The notes under the pieces are model-generated. The model was given only the letters and a program-made list of their open reading frames with translations, had not been told where the DNA came from and made no database searches. Positions 1-10,005 of a DNA stretch of 64,000 nucleotides are shown here, piece by piece. Source of the DNA: Streptococcaceae bacterium. GTDB lineage: Bacteria > Bacillota > Bacilli > Lactobacillales > Streptococcaceae. Positions within the stretch are counted from its first letter, which is position 1. Each line of letters begins with the position of its first letter. The position numbers and the translations under genes were made by a program. The DNA lies in contig JAKVKP010000008.1 of assembly GCA_022484805.1 (NCBI GenBank), positions 1 to 64,000 of the forward strand, given 5' to 3'.

Positions 1-52
1 CTATGTACGCTTGTACTACTTGAAATTTAAACTCTGCATCATATTTTGCCAT
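1..52 (-). CDS. IS3-family transposase OrfA, N-terminal fragment
   Basis: The first 17 codons on the minus strand from ATG at 52 read MAKYDAEFKFQVVQAYI. This is the usual beginning of the small helix-turn-helix OrfA protein of IS150-type elements, which is fused to the OrfB integrase by programmed frameshifting. The frame is open to the window edge. The call rests on this short stretch and on the IS end just upstream, so the family is fairly sure but the exact element is not. Confidence 0.7.
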   Translation of the reverse strand, partial: MAKYDAEFKFQVVQAYI

Positions 53-104
53 ATGAAAAACCCCTTAAGTTAGATTTTTGGTCTAACTTATGGGGTTCAC
101 AACA
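1..104 (-). mobile_element. Left end of an IS3-family (IS150-like) insertion sequence, cut by the window edge
   Basis: Read on the minus strand, the segment starts at 104 with TGTTGTGAACCCC and then forms a stem-loop (CCCC-AAGTTAGA / TCTAACTT-GGGG) before the transposase start codon at 52. This layout of terminal repeat, hairpin and orfA start is typical of IS3-family left ends; the hairpin shields the transposase from incoming transcription. The rest of the element lies beyond the window, so its copy number, right end and intactness are unknown. A second copy of the same end design sits at 395-449. Confidence 0.75.
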
Positions 105-156
105 TTTCTGTCCAATTTTTATTTGTCTTAAAATGATAAAAACAAATATCGGCCTA

Positions 157-180
157 AAAAAAAGCGCCCTGATGAGGGCG
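157..180 (-). terminator. Rho-independent terminator, minus strand
   Basis: On the minus strand CGCCCT-CATC-AGGGCG is followed by CTTTTTTTT. It lies directly after the long hairpin at 179-217 and could be the last stop for transcripts coming from gyrB. Confidence 0.65.
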
Positions 181-217
181 AATAATCCAATCTTTCCGAG
201 AAAGATTGGATTATTCG
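179..217. repeat. Perfect 18-bp inverted repeat with a 3-nt loop
   Basis: The arms 179-196 and 200-217 are exact reverse complements (core AATAATCCAATCTTTC) separated by three bases. On the minus strand the hairpin abuts the terminator at 157-180, so the two form a tandem hairpin. No gene overlaps it convincingly. It could be an RNA 3' end, a processing site or a small repeat element. Confidence 0.7.
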
Positions 218-370
218 CATGGCATGAAGCATAATTTAGAAGTATTTCTAAAAGTGCGGCATGCAAAGTAAGCTTGAGCAATGCAAAAAGACAGTCATCC
301 AGAAGGTGGCTGCCAAACATCAATATTGAGTGAGCTTTTTAGTCAAATCAGTTCGATTTCGCATTGAAAC

Positions 371-468
371 AAAAAACTTTTAAAAGTCTAATTACAGTAA
401 AACCTCCCAAAAGTTAGACCTAAACATCTAACTTTTGGGGGGCACTACATACTTTTAAAAGTTTTTTT
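371..468. terminator. Split gyrB terminator hairpin holding an IS relic
   Basis: Bases 371-387 and 451-467 are exact reverse complements (AAAAAACTTTTAAAAGT). Together they would form an A-/U-flanked bidirectional terminator like the one at 34594-34635. Here the 63 bases between the arms carry the IS relic, as if an element had inserted into the loop and later decayed. Confidence 0.5.
395..449 (-). mobile_element. Relic of a second IS3-family left end
   Basis: On the minus strand from 449 the sequence begins TGTAGTGCCCCCC and then has AAAAGTTAGA and TCTAACTTTT arms, then GGGAGGTTTTACTG. This lines up base for base in layout with the IS end at 1-104. After about 395 the similarity stops and no transposase start follows, so only the tip of the element remains. 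Confidence 0.6.
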
Positions 469-474
469 ATATTC

Positions 475-2421
475 TTAAATATCAATCGTTGAATATTTAG
501 CATTTGCCTCAATGAAATCTCGACGAGGTTCTACACGATCCCCCATTAACATTTCAAAAATATCATTCGCTTCTTTCGCATCTTCAACGTGTACTCTTGC
601 CATTGTTCGATGCTCAGGGTCCATTGTTGTATCCCAAAGCTGATGATCATCCATTTCACCAAGACCTTTATAACGCTGAACAGTTGGTTTAGGATTATTT
701 GGTAGTGAGCTTAAAACTTCTTTCAGAGCCTCTTCTTGTCGATCACCCGGTTGGATATAAGTAATATTTTTCCCCTGCTTTACCCCATAAATTGGTGGCT
801 GCGCAATATAGACATAACCAGCTTCAACTAACGGTCGCATATAACGATAAAATAAAGTAAGCAATAAGGTACGAATATGTGCCCCATCAACATCGGCATC
901 GGTCATGATGACTAATTTATGGTAACGAGCCTTTGAAACATCATAGTCCGCACCGAAGCCTGTCCCCATTGCCGTGAAGAGTGAGCGAATTTCTTCATTT
1001 GCTAAAATTTTATCCATTGTCGCTTTTTCAACATTTAATATTTTACCACGAATTGGTAGAATTGCTTGAAATTCCCGATTACGACCTGATTTGGCTGAAC
1101 CACCAGCAGAATCACCTTCGACGACAAATAGTTCAGTTTGAGTCGGATCATTACTTGAACAATCAGCTAATTTACCAGGTAAATTCGAAATTTCAAGACC
1201 TGACTTCTTACGAGTCACTTCACGCGCTTTTTTGGCAGCAATCCTCGCCTTGCTGGCTAAAATCCCCTTCTCAACAATTTTACGAGCTGTTTTCGGATTT
1301 TCTAATAAGAATTTAGTAAATGCATCACTAAATAACCGATTTGTAATTCGTACGACTTCTGAATTACCAAGCTTAGTTTTAGTTTGACCCTCAAATTGCG
1401 GATTAGGATGCTTAACTGAAATAACAGCAGTCAAGCCTTCTCTGACATCATCACCAGTTAAATTTTCTTCATTTTCCTTCAGAATTTTATTTTTTTTCGC
1501 ATAATCATTAATCACACGAGTTAAAGCAGTTCGAAAACCCTGTTCATGCGTGCCGCCTTCATGCGTATTAATATTATTAGCAAAACTTAAAACGGTATTA
1601 TGATAATCATTGGTATATTGCATTGCGACTTCAACAATGATATCCTCCATCTCACCATCAGTATAAATTGCTGGCTCAAAGAGTACTGGTTTCTTTTCAT
1701 TGATGAATTCAACGTAACTTTGAATTCCACCTTCATAATGATAGTGTAATTCCTTAAGGGTTTCTTCGCGTAAATCAGTAATCGAAATACGAAGACCGCG
1801 ATTTAAAAAGGCAAGCTCTCTCACTCGTTTAGCCAGCTTATCAAAATCAAAAGTCGTTGTTTCCGTAAAAATTTCTGCATCAGGTACGAATTGAACCTTC
1901 GTTCCATGCTTTTCAGTCGTCCCAACTGTCTTTAAATCATCTACCACGATACCACGGCGATATTCTTGATAATACTCCGTACCATCCTTGTAAACATTAA
2001 CTTTCAAGCTTGTTGATAAAGCATTAACGACTGATGAACCAACACCATGCAGACCGCCGGATACCTTATAGCCCCCACCGCCAAATTTACCACCAGCATG
2101 CAAAACAGTAAAGACAGTCTCAACTGCAGGACGTCCCGTTTTTTCTTGAATATCAACTGGAATACCACGACCATCATCAATAACCGTGATTGAATTATCT
2201 TGTTCAATAAAAACTTCAATATGGGTCGCGAATCCTGCTAATGCCTCATCAATTGAATTATCCACAATTTCCCAAACAAGGTGATGTAATCCCTCGCTAC
2301 TCGTAGAACCAATATACATCCCAGGACGCATTCTAACAGCTTCAAGTCCTTCCAGAACCTGAATCTGACTCGCATTATATTCCTGAGCTAATTCCTTTTG
2401 CGTTTTTTTATTTTCAGACAA
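475..2421 (-). CDS. gyrB: DNA gyrase subunit B
   Basis: This is the ATPase subunit of DNA gyrase, which pairs with GyrA to introduce negative supercoils. The 648-residue protein has the GHKL ATPase motifs ([37 protein letters not shown]) in its first 140 residues. The Toprim motifs [13 protein letters not shown] (around 433) and [17 protein letters not shown] (around 507) follow. The ending [16 protein letters not shown] fits streptococcal GyrB rather than ParE. The start is TTG at 2421, placed by AAGGAGG eight bases upstream. No gyrA follows: downstream are only hairpins and IS ends, so gyrA is either elsewhere, as in streptococci, or displaced. Confidence 0.95.
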   Translation of the reverse strand: MSENKKTQKELAQEYNASQIQVLEGLEAVRMRPGMYIGSTSSEGLHHLVWEIVDNSIDEALAGFATHIEVFIEQDNSITVIDDGRGIPVDIQEKTGRPAVETVFTVLHAGGKFGGGGYKVSGGLHGVGSSVVNALSTSLKVNVYKDGTEYYQEYRRGIVVDDLKTVGTTEKHGTKVQFVPDAEIFTETTTFDFDKLAKRVRELAFLNRGLRISITDLREETLKELHYHYEGGIQSYVEFINEKKPVLFEPAIYTDGEMEDIIVEVAMQYTNDYHNTVLSFANNINTHEGGTHEQGFRTALTRVINDYAKKNKILKENEENLTGDDVREGLTAVISVKHPNPQFEGQTKTKLGNSEVVRITNRLFSDAFTKFLLENPKTARKIVEKGILASKARIAAKKAREVTRKKSGLEISNLPGKLADCSSNDPTQTELFVVEGDSAGGSAKSGRNREFQAILPIRGKILNVEKATMDKILANEEIRSLFTAMGTGFGADYDVSKARYHKLVIMTDADVDGAHIRTLLLTLFYRYMRPLVEAGYVYIAQPPIYGVKQGKNITYIQPGDRQEEALKEVLSSLPNNPKPTVQRYKGLGEMDDHQLWDTTMDPEHRTMARVHVEDAKEANDIFEMLMGDRVEPRRDFIEANAKYSTIDI

Positions 2422-2594
2422 AATAATTCCTCCTTAAACGGTTTCACGTAATTAATATTATACCATTTTTTTAAGGATTTTGCGATGTCTAATCACTTAT
2501 AAATCAAGCTATCTCCGCTAAAAAAATATTTATAAATCTCGCAATTTAAGCAATCCTTTTGACTATTTTTCTCGTAATAATAATTAGGACAATT

Positions 2595-2626
2595 AAAAAA
2601 GCTAGTTATCATTTAGATAACTAGCT
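2595..2626 (-). terminator. Terminator of the dnaG-rpoD operon
   Basis: On the minus strand GAGCTAGTTATC and GATAACTAGCTT pair around a 5-nt loop, followed by a run of T. It starts 14 bases after the rpoD stop codon. Confidence 0.85.
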
Positions 2627-2639
2627 CTATTGACTAAAT

Positions 2640-3752
2640 TTACTCAAGAAAATCCTTTAATTGTTTAGAACGACTAGGATGTCTTAATTTGCGTAAGGCT
2701 TTCGCCTCAATTTGACGAATTCGTTCACGTGTAACATTAAAAACCTTGCCGACCTCCTCAAGTGTCCGAGTTCGACCATCATCTAAACCAAAGCGAAGGC
2801 GAAGTACATTTTCTTCACGATCGGTTAAAGTATCCAAGACTTCTTCTAATTGTTCTTTTAACATCTGATAAGTAGCATGATCAGCTGGACTTGTTGCATT
2901 ATCATCTTCAATAAAATCGCCTAAATGTGAATCATCTTCTTCACCGATTGGTGTTTCTAAGGACACAGGCTCTTGTGCTATTTTTAATATTTCGCGCACT
3001 TTTTCAACTGGCAGATCCATTTCTTCACCAATCTCTTCTGGCGTAGGTTCGCGTCCTAAATCTTGTAATAATTGACGTTGAATCCGAATTAATTTATTGA
3101 TTGTCTCTACCATATGTACTGGAATACGAATTGTTCTCGCTTGGTCAGCAATTGCACGAGTGATCGCTTGACGAATCCACCAAGTTGCATAGGTTGAAAA
3201 TTTGAAGCCTTTCGTATGATCAAATTTTTCAACAGCCTTCATCAAGCCCATGTTACCTTCTTGGATTAAATCAAGAAACATCATGCCACGCCCAACATAA
3301 CGTTTTGCAATACTAACTACCAAACGCAAATTGGCTTCTGCCAATCTTTGCTTAGCAAGCTCATCACCTTGAGTAATGGCAATTGCAAGTTCAACTTCCT
3401 CATCGCCACTTAACAATGGCACTCGACCAATTTCTTTTAAATACATTCTAACTGGATCGTTAATCTTAACACCTGTTGGTGCCGATAAGTCCTCAACATT
3501 AGCTTTTTTCGCATTTGCTTCGTCTAATTTTAAAACCTCTGCACTTGGATTACCTTCTTTATCTACAATACTAATACCAGCATCCTGAACTTTTTGGTAT
3601 AATTTCTCCATCGCAGTTGCATCTAAAGTAAAAGGAGTGACAAGTTTATCCGTTAAATCATCAATCACCACTTGCCCGTTAGCCTTATTGGCTCTAATAT
3701 AATCCGCAACGGCAACATCAAATGTTGTAACATCTTTTTGTGTGTTTGGCAT
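2640..3752 (-). CDS. rpoD: Primary RNA polymerase sigma factor (sigma-70/SigA)
   Basis: This is the housekeeping sigma factor that directs RNA polymerase to -35/-10 promoters. The 370-residue protein is typical of Lactobacillales. Region 1.2 is seen as [18 protein letters not shown] near residue 100, and region 2 as [16 protein letters not shown] and [17 protein letters not shown] at about 142-200. Region 4.2 ends the protein ([20 protein letters not shown]). The ATG at 3752 is preceded by AGAGGAG. It lies 13 bases after dnaG, the conserved macromolecular-synthesis operon pairing. Confidence 0.97.
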   Translation of the reverse strand: MPNTQKDVTTFDVAVADYIRANKANGQVVIDDLTDKLVTPFTLDATAMEKLYQKVQDAGISIVDKEGNPSAEVLKLDEANAKKANVEDLSAPTGVKINDPVRMYLKEIGRVPLLSGDEEVELAIAITQGDELAKQRLAEANLRLVVSIAKRYVGRGMMFLDLIQEGNMGLMKAVEKFDHTKGFKFSTYATWWIRQAITRAIADQARTIRIPVHMVETINKLIRIQRQLLQDLGREPTPEEIGEEMDLPVEKVREILKIAQEPVSLETPIGEEDDSHLGDFIEDDNATSPADHATYQMLKEQLEEVLDTLTDREENVLRLRFGLDDGRTRTLEEVGKVFNVTRERIRQIEAKALRKLRHPSRSKQLKDFLE

Positions 3753-3765
3753 ATTTTGCTCCTCT

Positions 3766-5556
3766 TTATTTCTGAATTTCTTGCTGTAGTTGAATGATTT
3801 CTAATCCTAAATTTAGCTCTGCTTCAAAATTGCCATTTGCCTTCGCCTCTCTTTGACGCTGAATCACCTGATTCAACTGATCTAACAACGACTGCTTCTC
3901 AATAATTGCAACTAAATCTTTGATTTCTCCATCAGTTATTTCATCATCAAGCTCTAGACTGCTAATTTCAAATAGAACTGAACGTTCTTCATTTTCTAGC
4001 GATTCCAAAATATCTGTAACCTTTATTATATCATGTCTCAAAAAATATGCGATAATTTGAACATATATTTTTTGATAGATTGGATGTTTAAAATTAAAAG
4101 CTTGATTTTCAATTAATTCCTGTAAGACAGTTGGCTTTTCAAGCACTCTTGCCAATAATTGCCGTTCAGCTTGCTCCAATTGAGATAAACGTACCAAATT
4201 ATTTTGATTAGTCTGCTTTTTTTGCAGCCTATCCAAGGTATTTGTCTTACTATAACGCGTTTGTCCATTGCTTAATTCCTGAATTAAAGCTTCCTTAGAA
4301 ACAAGCGGTGCCAATTCAGACAATTGTGTTAAATGAACATCTTGCGCAACAATACTTTTAACCTGCCCAATAATTGGCAACATTTTTTGGACAAATGCAA
4401 GCTGTTCAGCCTCGTTTGCTAAATTATATTGTGATTTAGTAAAATCAATCAGAAAGCTAACCTGTGAACTACGCGCATGCTGCATCAAATTTACCAATGC
4501 TTCATCACCATATTTTTTTAGGTAATCATCTGGATCTAGCCTTTCTGGAAAAATGACAACTTCAGCTGGAATTTTTTGATTTACTAATTGTAATGCCTTA
4601 TATATTGCATTTTGACCTGCCGAATCACCATCAAAGGCAAAAATAAGTTTTTTAGACAATTTTGATAATCGTTCAATATGCGCTCCTGTTAAACTGGTTC
4701 CCATTGAAGCAACTGTATTTAAAATACCAACACGGTATGCGGCAATTACGTCCATAAAGCCTTCCATTACAAAGACTTCCTGTGTCTTGCGCACCACTGG
4801 CTTGGCTTCAGCCAAATGAAATAATTCATGGCTCTTATTAAAAATTTTAGTTTGAGGTGAATTTAAATACTTGGCAGGATGATGCGCATCCATCGTTCGA
4901 CCCGAAAAGCCAATCACATGGTTAAACTCATCTGCCAATGGAAAAATAATTCGATTGAAAAAAGTTTCCCTAAGTGTCCCTTGTTCATTCCGAGCGAAAA
5001 GCCCCGATTCGAGTAACTCAATCTCTGTATATCCTTTGCCAATTAATAATTTTTTTAGCAAACTTTCTTGTCCCTTAGGACTAAAGCCGATATTAAAATG
5101 TTCAATGATTTCGGCATCAATACCACGCGCCTGTAAATACTCCAAAGGTTCACTACCGTATTCCGTATTGACTAAAAGGTGATGAAAGAAAATAGCTGCC
5201 TCATGATGAATATCATAGAGTCTTTGATGTGGCTTTTCAAACGATTGCTTTTCTTCAAGTCCGTCTATTTTGATATTACCAATTTCGGCAATCTCTTTTA
5301 CGGCTGACATAAAATCAATATTTTTTTGAAACATTAAATAATTGAAAACAGTTCCTGATTTACCACAGCCAAAGCAATGGAAAAATTGCTTGTCAGGACT
5401 GACATTAAACGAAGGTGTTTTTTCATTATGAAATGGACAAAGGCCCAAATAATTTTTGCCACGCTTAGTGAGGGCGATATCTTGACCTATCAATTCGACA
5501 AGATCAACTGAGCCTTTAATTTGCTCTAATTCATCCTCACTCAATCTTCTTGCCAT
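3766..5556 (-). CDS. dnaG: DNA primase
   Basis: DNA primase makes RNA primers for replication. From ATG 5556 the protein is 596 residues. The CHC2 zinc finger uses C40, H43, C61 and C64 ([18 protein letters not shown]). The Toprim catalytic domain shows [10 protein letters not shown] near 258 and [12 protein letters not shown] near 304, and the C-terminal part is the helicase-binding region. An earlier in-frame ATG at 5613 exists, but AAGGAGG lies nine bases before 5556 and the family N-terminus begins there, so I chose the later start. It is co-transcribed with rpoD. Confidence 0.95.
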   Translation of the reverse strand: MARRLSEDELEQIKGSVDLVELIGQDIALTKRGKNYLGLCPFHNEKTPSFNVSPDKQFFHCFGCGKSGTVFNYLMFQKNIDFMSAVKEIAEIGNIKIDGLEEKQSFEKPHQRLYDIHHEAAIFFHHLLVNTEYGSEPLEYLQARGIDAEIIEHFNIGFSPKGQESLLKKLLIGKGYTEIELLESGLFARNEQGTLRETFFNRIIFPLADEFNHVIGFSGRTMDAHHPAKYLNSPQTKIFNKSHELFHLAEAKPVVRKTQEVFVMEGFMDVIAAYRVGILNTVASMGTSLTGAHIERLSKLSKKLIFAFDGDSAGQNAIYKALQLVNQKIPAEVVIFPERLDPDDYLKKYGDEALVNLMQHARSSQVSFLIDFTKSQYNLANEAEQLAFVQKMLPIIGQVKSIVAQDVHLTQLSELAPLVSKEALIQELSNGQTRYSKTNTLDRLQKKQTNQNNLVRLSQLEQAERQLLARVLEKPTVLQELIENQAFNFKHPIYQKIYVQIIAYFLRHDIIKVTDILESLENEERSVLFEISSLELDDEITDGEIKDLVAIIEKQSLLDQLNQVIQRQREAKANGNFEAELNLGLEIIQLQQEIQK

Positions 5557-5633
5557 CTTTAACACCTCCTTCATAAAAAACTGATAAACGATGAAAAAAT
5601 AGCCAGTAAACACTAGCTATTTCAATTAAATAT

Positions 5634-5639
5634 ATTATA
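5634..5639 (-). promoter_or_regulatory. -10 element of the dnaG-rpoD promoter
   Basis: The minus strand reads GTGTTATAATATA about 78 bases upstream of the dnaG start. The -35 match is weak. Confidence 0.4.
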
Positions 5640-5687
5640 ACACGATTAACAATAATCTGTTTATTTTAAAATGATAATTCTCTTTAA

Positions 5688-6404
5688 TTATTCACTTTTT
5701 GATATATCGTTCTTTAAAGTTTCCATATCAAGCTTTGCAAATAAATATTTTCGATCCTGAACAGGAAAATGCTGATCTAATTGATCAACCGCACCAACCT
5801 CAATCACACCTTCACTGATTATAAAATCAATCACGTGTCCACCAAATGTATGGTCGTCACTGATAAAATGCAAATGGTAACCTGCGACAGATACCCCATG
5901 GAACATTTCAGGTGTCCAAATACCTACAATTGTACCATAAACATTTTCTTCAACATATTCAGGCTGATTTGCGGCTACTTCGGCAAAGGATTTATTGTAA
6001 GGTCGAGTTTGTTTCGGTACCATCCTAACGTGAACACGCTTGAAAAGACCATGAATTTTAACTGAGCGAAATAAATTCTCCCCGTCATAATATGACTCCA
6101 TCCGCTTTTTAAGCTCTTCGTCGGTTACCTCATACCTTTGGCGAAAAACAACCTCTGCCTGATGTTTTACGACCGCGCCATAGGGAATGCGCACATCGTC
6201 ATCCAATTCGATTATTTTTTTATCCTGCCGAGCCTGATATGCCTTACCATCTAAAACAACAAGCTCACCGTCAAGATCATCTAGTGTACCAATGCCTAAA
6301 TCACCATGCTTCAATAATTCTCCTATGGTAATCGAACCTTCATATAAACCTGCCATCAGTGCACCTAATGTATTATGCTGAAATAATTTAACGACCTGTG
6401 TCAC
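5688..6404 (-). CDS. alsD: Alpha-acetolactate decarboxylase
   Basis: This zinc enzyme decarboxylates (S)-alpha-acetolactate to (R)-acetoin, the second step of the neutral fermentation route from pyruvate. The 238-residue length is normal. The C-terminal metal-site stretch HLHFISDDHTFGGHVIDF is intact, with the conserved His residues, and the substrate-side PYGAVVKHQAEVVF segment is also seen. The start is GTG at 6404 behind AGAGGGATGT. It follows alsS by 25 bases, so the two form an operon. A weak AT-rich hairpin at the stop codon may end the transcript. Confidence 0.95.
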   Translation of the reverse strand: MTQVVKLFQHNTLGALMAGLYEGSITIGELLKHGDLGIGTLDDLDGELVVLDGKAYQARQDKKIIELDDDVRIPYGAVVKHQAEVVFRQRYEVTDEELKKRMESYYDGENLFRSVKIHGLFKRVHVRMVPKQTRPYNKSFAEVAANQPEYVEENVYGTIVGIWTPEMFHGVSVAGYHLHFISDDHTFGGHVIDFIISEGVIEVGAVDQLDQHFPVQDRKYLFAKLDMETLKNDISKSE

Positions 6405-6429
6405 AGTACATCCCTCTCATTCTTTCACA

Positions 6430-8091
6430 TTAGTAAAATTCATCTGGTAAAATCGTTTGTCCTAATTGGATATTGCCTTTATAATCAATTGGAATATCAA
6501 TAATTACTGGTCCAGTCTCAGTCATTGCCTTCTTAAATGTTGACGTCAATTCAGCGACATTGGAAACTCGATACCCCTTTGCGCCGAAGCTTTCTGCATA
6601 TTTTACAAAGTCAACTGGTCCAAAATCAACACCACTGCTTCTACCATACTTCATCTCCTCTTGAAATTCTACCATATTATAATGGCCATCATTCCAAATT
6701 AAATGAATAATTGGTAAATTTAAGCGAACTGCCGTTTCAAGCTCTTGTGAAGAAAATAAGAAACCGCCGTCACCTGAAACAGAAATAATTTTGGTATTAG
6801 GGCGAACGAGGCTTGCCGATATTGCCCAAGGTAAGGCAACACCTAATGTTTGCATCCCATTTGAAAATAGTAGGTGTCGTGGCTCATAGCTTCTAAAGTT
6901 GCGTGCCATCCAAATATAATGTGAGCCCACATCAACAGTCACCGTCATTTCATCTGTGACATTATTTTGTAGCACTTGAATCACTTCTAATGGATGTAAT
7001 AAACCCTCCTGAGAAGCTGGTAAGTCATCTGGTGCCTGTAGCTTTTCACGCAAACCGTCCAAGTATTCAACCGAAGACTCTGACAGATGATAGCCGTGCA
7101 CAGCTGGCAATAAGCTTTCAATCGTTTCCGCAATATCACCAATTAATTCCTTTTCAGGTTGGAAATAAGTATCTATCTCAGCAGGCGTATTATCAATGAC
7201 AATTACTCTAGCATCAATTTCGGCATTCCAATTTCGCGCCTCATATTCAATTGGATCATAGCCAATAGCTACAACCAAGTCCGCACGTTTCAAAAGCATG
7301 TCTCCTGGTTGATTTCTAAAAAGACCAACTCGACCAAAAAAGGTATGCTCTAATTCGCGTGAAACAATACCTGCACCCTGAAAGGTTTCAACAACTGGCA
7401 AACCAACATGCGTCAATAAGCTACGAATTGCCTTCGTTACACGAGCACTAGAGGCACCATTGCCCACCAGTAAAACTGGTAACTGCGCATTTCTAATTGC
7501 CTGTGCTAAATAGTTAATATCTGGAATGGATGCTGACCCTAATTTTGGATCACTCAGAGGCTTAATTGCTCTTTTACTAACGGTTGAATCAACCACATCC
7601 TGCGGCACTGAAATAAAGCTAGCGCCTGATTTACCCGATTTGGCTTGTCTAAAAGCATTTGCAATAATTTCTGAAATAATTTCGCCGTCTTGTACTTCAA
7701 CCGAATATTTAGTAATTGGCTCAAAAAGTGCCGCATTATTCATACTTTGATGTGTACGCTTCAATAAATCGCTTCGCTTAACCTGTCCAGCGATCGCTAC
7801 AACAGGATCACCTTCAGCAGTCGCTGTTACTAGTCCAGTTGCCAAATTCGAAGCACCCGGACCGCTAGTTGCAATCACAACCCCTGGCACACCAGTAATT
7901 CGACCAATACCTTGTGCCATAAATGCGGCATTTTGTTCATGACGTGCGACAATGAGCTCAGGCCCTTTATCAGATAAGCTATCGAATACACGGTCTATTT
8001 TAGCACCTGGAATCCCAAAAACGTAATCAACATGATGATTCACTAAACTCTCTACAATTAAATCAGCACCAGTAAAATTTTCTTCAGCCAT
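6430..8091 (-). CDS. alsS: Acetolactate synthase, catabolic (AlsS type)
   Basis: This TPP enzyme condenses two pyruvates to alpha-acetolactate and CO2. The 553 residues show the catalytic glutamate in the [16 protein letters not shown] region near 50 and [14 protein letters not shown] near 75. The TPP/Mg motif begins [15 protein letters not shown] near 438 and ends with NDGHYN. The length and the alsD partner mark the acetoin-forming enzyme rather than the FAD-dependent, valine-regulated biosynthetic IlvB; no small regulatory subunit gene is nearby. ATG 8091 has AAGGGTGG four bases upstream. The long leader (8092-8217) is described separately. Confidence 0.93.
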   Translation of the reverse strand: MAEENFTGADLIVESLVNHHVDYVFGIPGAKIDRVFDSLSDKGPELIVARHEQNAAFMAQGIGRITGVPGVVIATSGPGASNLATGLVTATAEGDPVVAIAGQVKRSDLLKRTHQSMNNAALFEPITKYSVEVQDGEIISEIIANAFRQAKSGKSGASFISVPQDVVDSTVSKRAIKPLSDPKLGSASIPDINYLAQAIRNAQLPVLLVGNGASSARVTKAIRSLLTHVGLPVVETFQGAGIVSRELEHTFFGRVGLFRNQPGDMLLKRADLVVAIGYDPIEYEARNWNAEIDARVIVIDNTPAEIDTYFQPEKELIGDIAETIESLLPAVHGYHLSESSVEYLDGLREKLQAPDDLPASQEGLLHPLEVIQVLQNNVTDEMTVTVDVGSHYIWMARNFRSYEPRHLLFSNGMQTLGVALPWAISASLVRPNTKIISVSGDGGFLFSSQELETAVRLNLPIIHLIWNDGHYNMVEFQEEMKYGRSSGVDFGPVDFVKYAESFGAKGYRVSNVAELTSTFKKAMTETGPVIIDIPIDYKGNIQLGQTILPDEFY

Positions 8092-8217
8092 TTTTCCACC
8101 CTTAATATTTTGATCATTTCATTAATCGCCTGTTTCAATATGGCGATTTTAACCCGCACCAAACTGCTAAATTAATTCACGGAGGGAATATTTAGAGCGG
8201 TGCGGGACTTTCTTATG
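8092..8217 (-). promoter_or_regulatory. Structured 5' leader of alsSD (unassigned RNA element)
   Basis: A probable promoter (TTCACA, 18-nt spacer, TATGAT at 8229-8224) would start the RNA near 8217. A nested hairpin follows. P1 is CCCGCACC (8206-8199) with GGTGCGGG (8160-8153). P2 is CTAAAT (8195-8190) with ATTTAG (8172-8167). P3 is ATTC with GAAT, closing a CCTCCGT loop. A second hairpin, AATCGCC with GGCGATT (8148-8124), stands just ahead of the gene. Neither hairpin ends in a T-run, so a translational or RNA-stability role seems likelier than transcription termination. It matches no riboswitch class I know. Confidence 0.5.
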
Positions 8218-8297
8218 AAATTCATCATAACACTGTTATTTTATTTTGTGAAATATTTTGCTTAAATTATAAAGAGCCTTGTGAATAAACACATTTA

Positions 8298-8699
8298 TCA
8301 AATAAGTTTGTGAATTTTTTCCGTAAGTTCATTAAATAAATTCTCGTCTTGCTGATCGATTGCCTGATTGATTTCATGCATTAAACGATTTAAAGTCATT
8401 TCCTGCTGTTGCTGATAAGCCTCATTAATAATAATTAAATTAAACGGTTGATTAAAATGTTTTTGTAATCGCCAAATCATACGGATATCCTCAACAATCT
8501 TTTCTTGATCATTTTCATACACAATTTGTGGTAGTGCCTCTTGAATCAATAGGTATGGCTTTTTTATAGATTCATTAGACAGAGTTGCGTGCGCCAAAAT
8601 TGCCGGATGATCAATTAAATAATCAATGATAAAATAAATTTCCCGCTTATGAAAATTAAATTCTTGGCGTACCTCAAGTAATTGTTCCCGTATCATCAT
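8298..8699 (-). CDS. UPF0302 family protein (YpiB/ReoY-like)
   Basis: The 133-residue protein resembles the Bacillus YpiB family: HKREIYFIIDYLIDHP near the N-terminus, then a glutamine- and acid-rich helical C-terminal half. In Listeria a member of this family (ReoY) takes part in ClpCP-dependent turnover of MurA, so a role in control of peptidoglycan synthesis is possible; that is inferred from the family. The start ATG 8699 has AAAGGGGTGG just upstream; a longer in-frame start at 8741 has no such site. It follows a YpiA-like TPR gene by 49 bases, as in Bacillus. Confidence 0.7.
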   Translation of the reverse strand: MMIREQLLEVRQEFNFHKREIYFIIDYLIDHPAILAHATLSNESIKKPYLLIQEALPQIVYENDQEKIVEDIRMIWRLQKHFNQPFNLIIINEAYQQQQEMTLNRLMHEINQAIDQQDENLFNELTEKIHKLI

Positions 8700-8748
8700 T
8701 CCACCCCTTTTTTTAAAATTAATAATTATTATTAATAACATTTACAAA

Positions 8749-10005
8749 TTAATCATTCAAGTCTGAAAAGAAATCAAACATGGCACTATCCTCAGGAAAT
8801 GCTTGTAAATAGGCTTCAATTAGTTGAATTGGTTTAGTAAATAAAAGACCATTAGCTTTAGAAAAAAGTGCATAATCTTTTAAAAACTCTGGATCCTCTT
8901 GTAAACTTTCGCTCGCGAGCTGGTAGGCTTCACTTGCTAATTCAATCTCATCAAGCTCCTGACAGGCCTTAGCCAAATTCCAGAGGCTTGTTGCATCCAG
9001 CTCATTAATTTCACGATTTGACGTCAATAACTGCTTCGCAGCTGCAAATTGATTGCTCGCAACTAAAAGGTTGGCCAAGCGTCGAACTGTTTCATCATTT
9101 AATTCAGGTAACTTTAAAGCATCCCATAAATAAGTCTCAGCAGCTGCAAATTGATGTAGGCGATAGCTATTTTCAGATGCTAAATGCAGTAATTTTGGTT
9201 GGTACTGATTTCTACTAAGACCATCTTTGATAATCTCAGCAGCTTCTGGAAGTAGCTCCTCAGCCATTAAAGATTTAGCATACAAGTATTGATAGTCCTC
9301 AAAATCTGGCTCAAACATCGCCAATTGATTAAAATAAATATTTGCCTTATCAAACTCACCAAGCGAATAATACAAATTTGCTATTTCCCATAAAACTTGT
9401 CCAGTCACTTCAATCGCCAAAGCTTTTTCAAAAAATGAGATTGCATGCTCATACTTACCAAGATAAGCATAGCAGGTACCAATTCGCTCATAAATGGAAA
9501 TCCGTGTTTCTTCCAAGATTTCTGTGGCGTCTAAAACTGCATAATTTTGAATTGCTGCTGAAAACTTACCCGCTGCGAATAAAATTTCTGCCAGCCCTAA
9601 TTTCACTAATGGCTCATCAGTCAATTTAGCAGCAGCACTTAATTTCAATTCAGCGACGTCTAGCATACCCTCTGCTTCATATAAATCAGCTTGTAACATC
9701 AGTGCAGTCACATAATTATCGTCCGTTTCAGGTACTGCTAATAAATAATCAAGTGCTGTTTCTGAATGCCCCTCCTCAATCGCTATTTCTGCTAGCGATA
9801 GTTTAACTTGGCTATTTTTTGAATCAATCGCTAATAATTGCTCATATGCGCGTTGTGCCCATTGAATAAAGCCTAAGCGTAGGAGTGCATCACCTAGTGC
9901 TTCAATTGAATCAGCATTATCAGTCTGTAATGCTAATTCTAAGCTAATTTCAGCTGAACCTAAATCCTGTTTTAAAATCTCATCAATCACTTTTTGACTA
10001 TTCAT
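8749..10005 (-). CDS. TPR-repeat protein (YpiA-like)
   Basis: The 418 residues are almost wholly tetratricopeptide repeats with the usual small/large residue pattern, for example AIQNYAVLDATEIL, YERIGTCYAYLGKYEHAISF and FDKANIYFNQLAMFEPD. No signal peptide or membrane segment is present, so it is a cytoplasmic scaffold for protein contacts. It sits between a dehydroquinate-synthase-like gene (8-bp overlap) and a YpiB-family gene, matching the Bacillus ypiA-ypiB neighbourhood. Its partner proteins cannot be read from the sequence. Confidence 0.75.
   Translation of the reverse strand: MNSQKVIDEILKQDLGSAEISLELALQTDNADSIEALGDALLRLGFIQWAQRAYEQLLAIDSKNSQVKLSLAEIAIEEGHSETALDYLLAVPETDDNYVTALMLQADLYEAEGMLDVAELKLSAAAKLTDEPLVKLGLAEILFAAGKFSAAIQNYAVLDATEILEETRISIYERIGTCYAYLGKYEHAISFFEKALAIEVTGQVLWEIANLYYSLGEFDKANIYFNQLAMFEPDFEDYQYLYAKSLMAEELLPEAAEIIKDGLSRNQYQPKLLHLASENSYRLHQFAAAETYLWDALKLPELNDETVRRLANLLVASNQFAAAKQLLTSNREINELDATSLWNLAKACQELDEIELASEAYQLASESLQEDPEFLKDYALFSKANGLLFTKPIQLIEAYLQAFPEDSAMFDFFSDLND

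Noticed and set aside
39-323. A 94-codon minus-strand frame through the IS end and the hairpins
   Set aside because: It runs across the IS terminal repeat, a terminator and a palindrome, has no ribosome binding site and a composition of shadow type.
475-2421. ParE (topoisomerase IV) instead of GyrB
   Set aside because: The N-terminal motifs and the [16 protein letters not shown] ending match streptococcal GyrB, and no parC follows.
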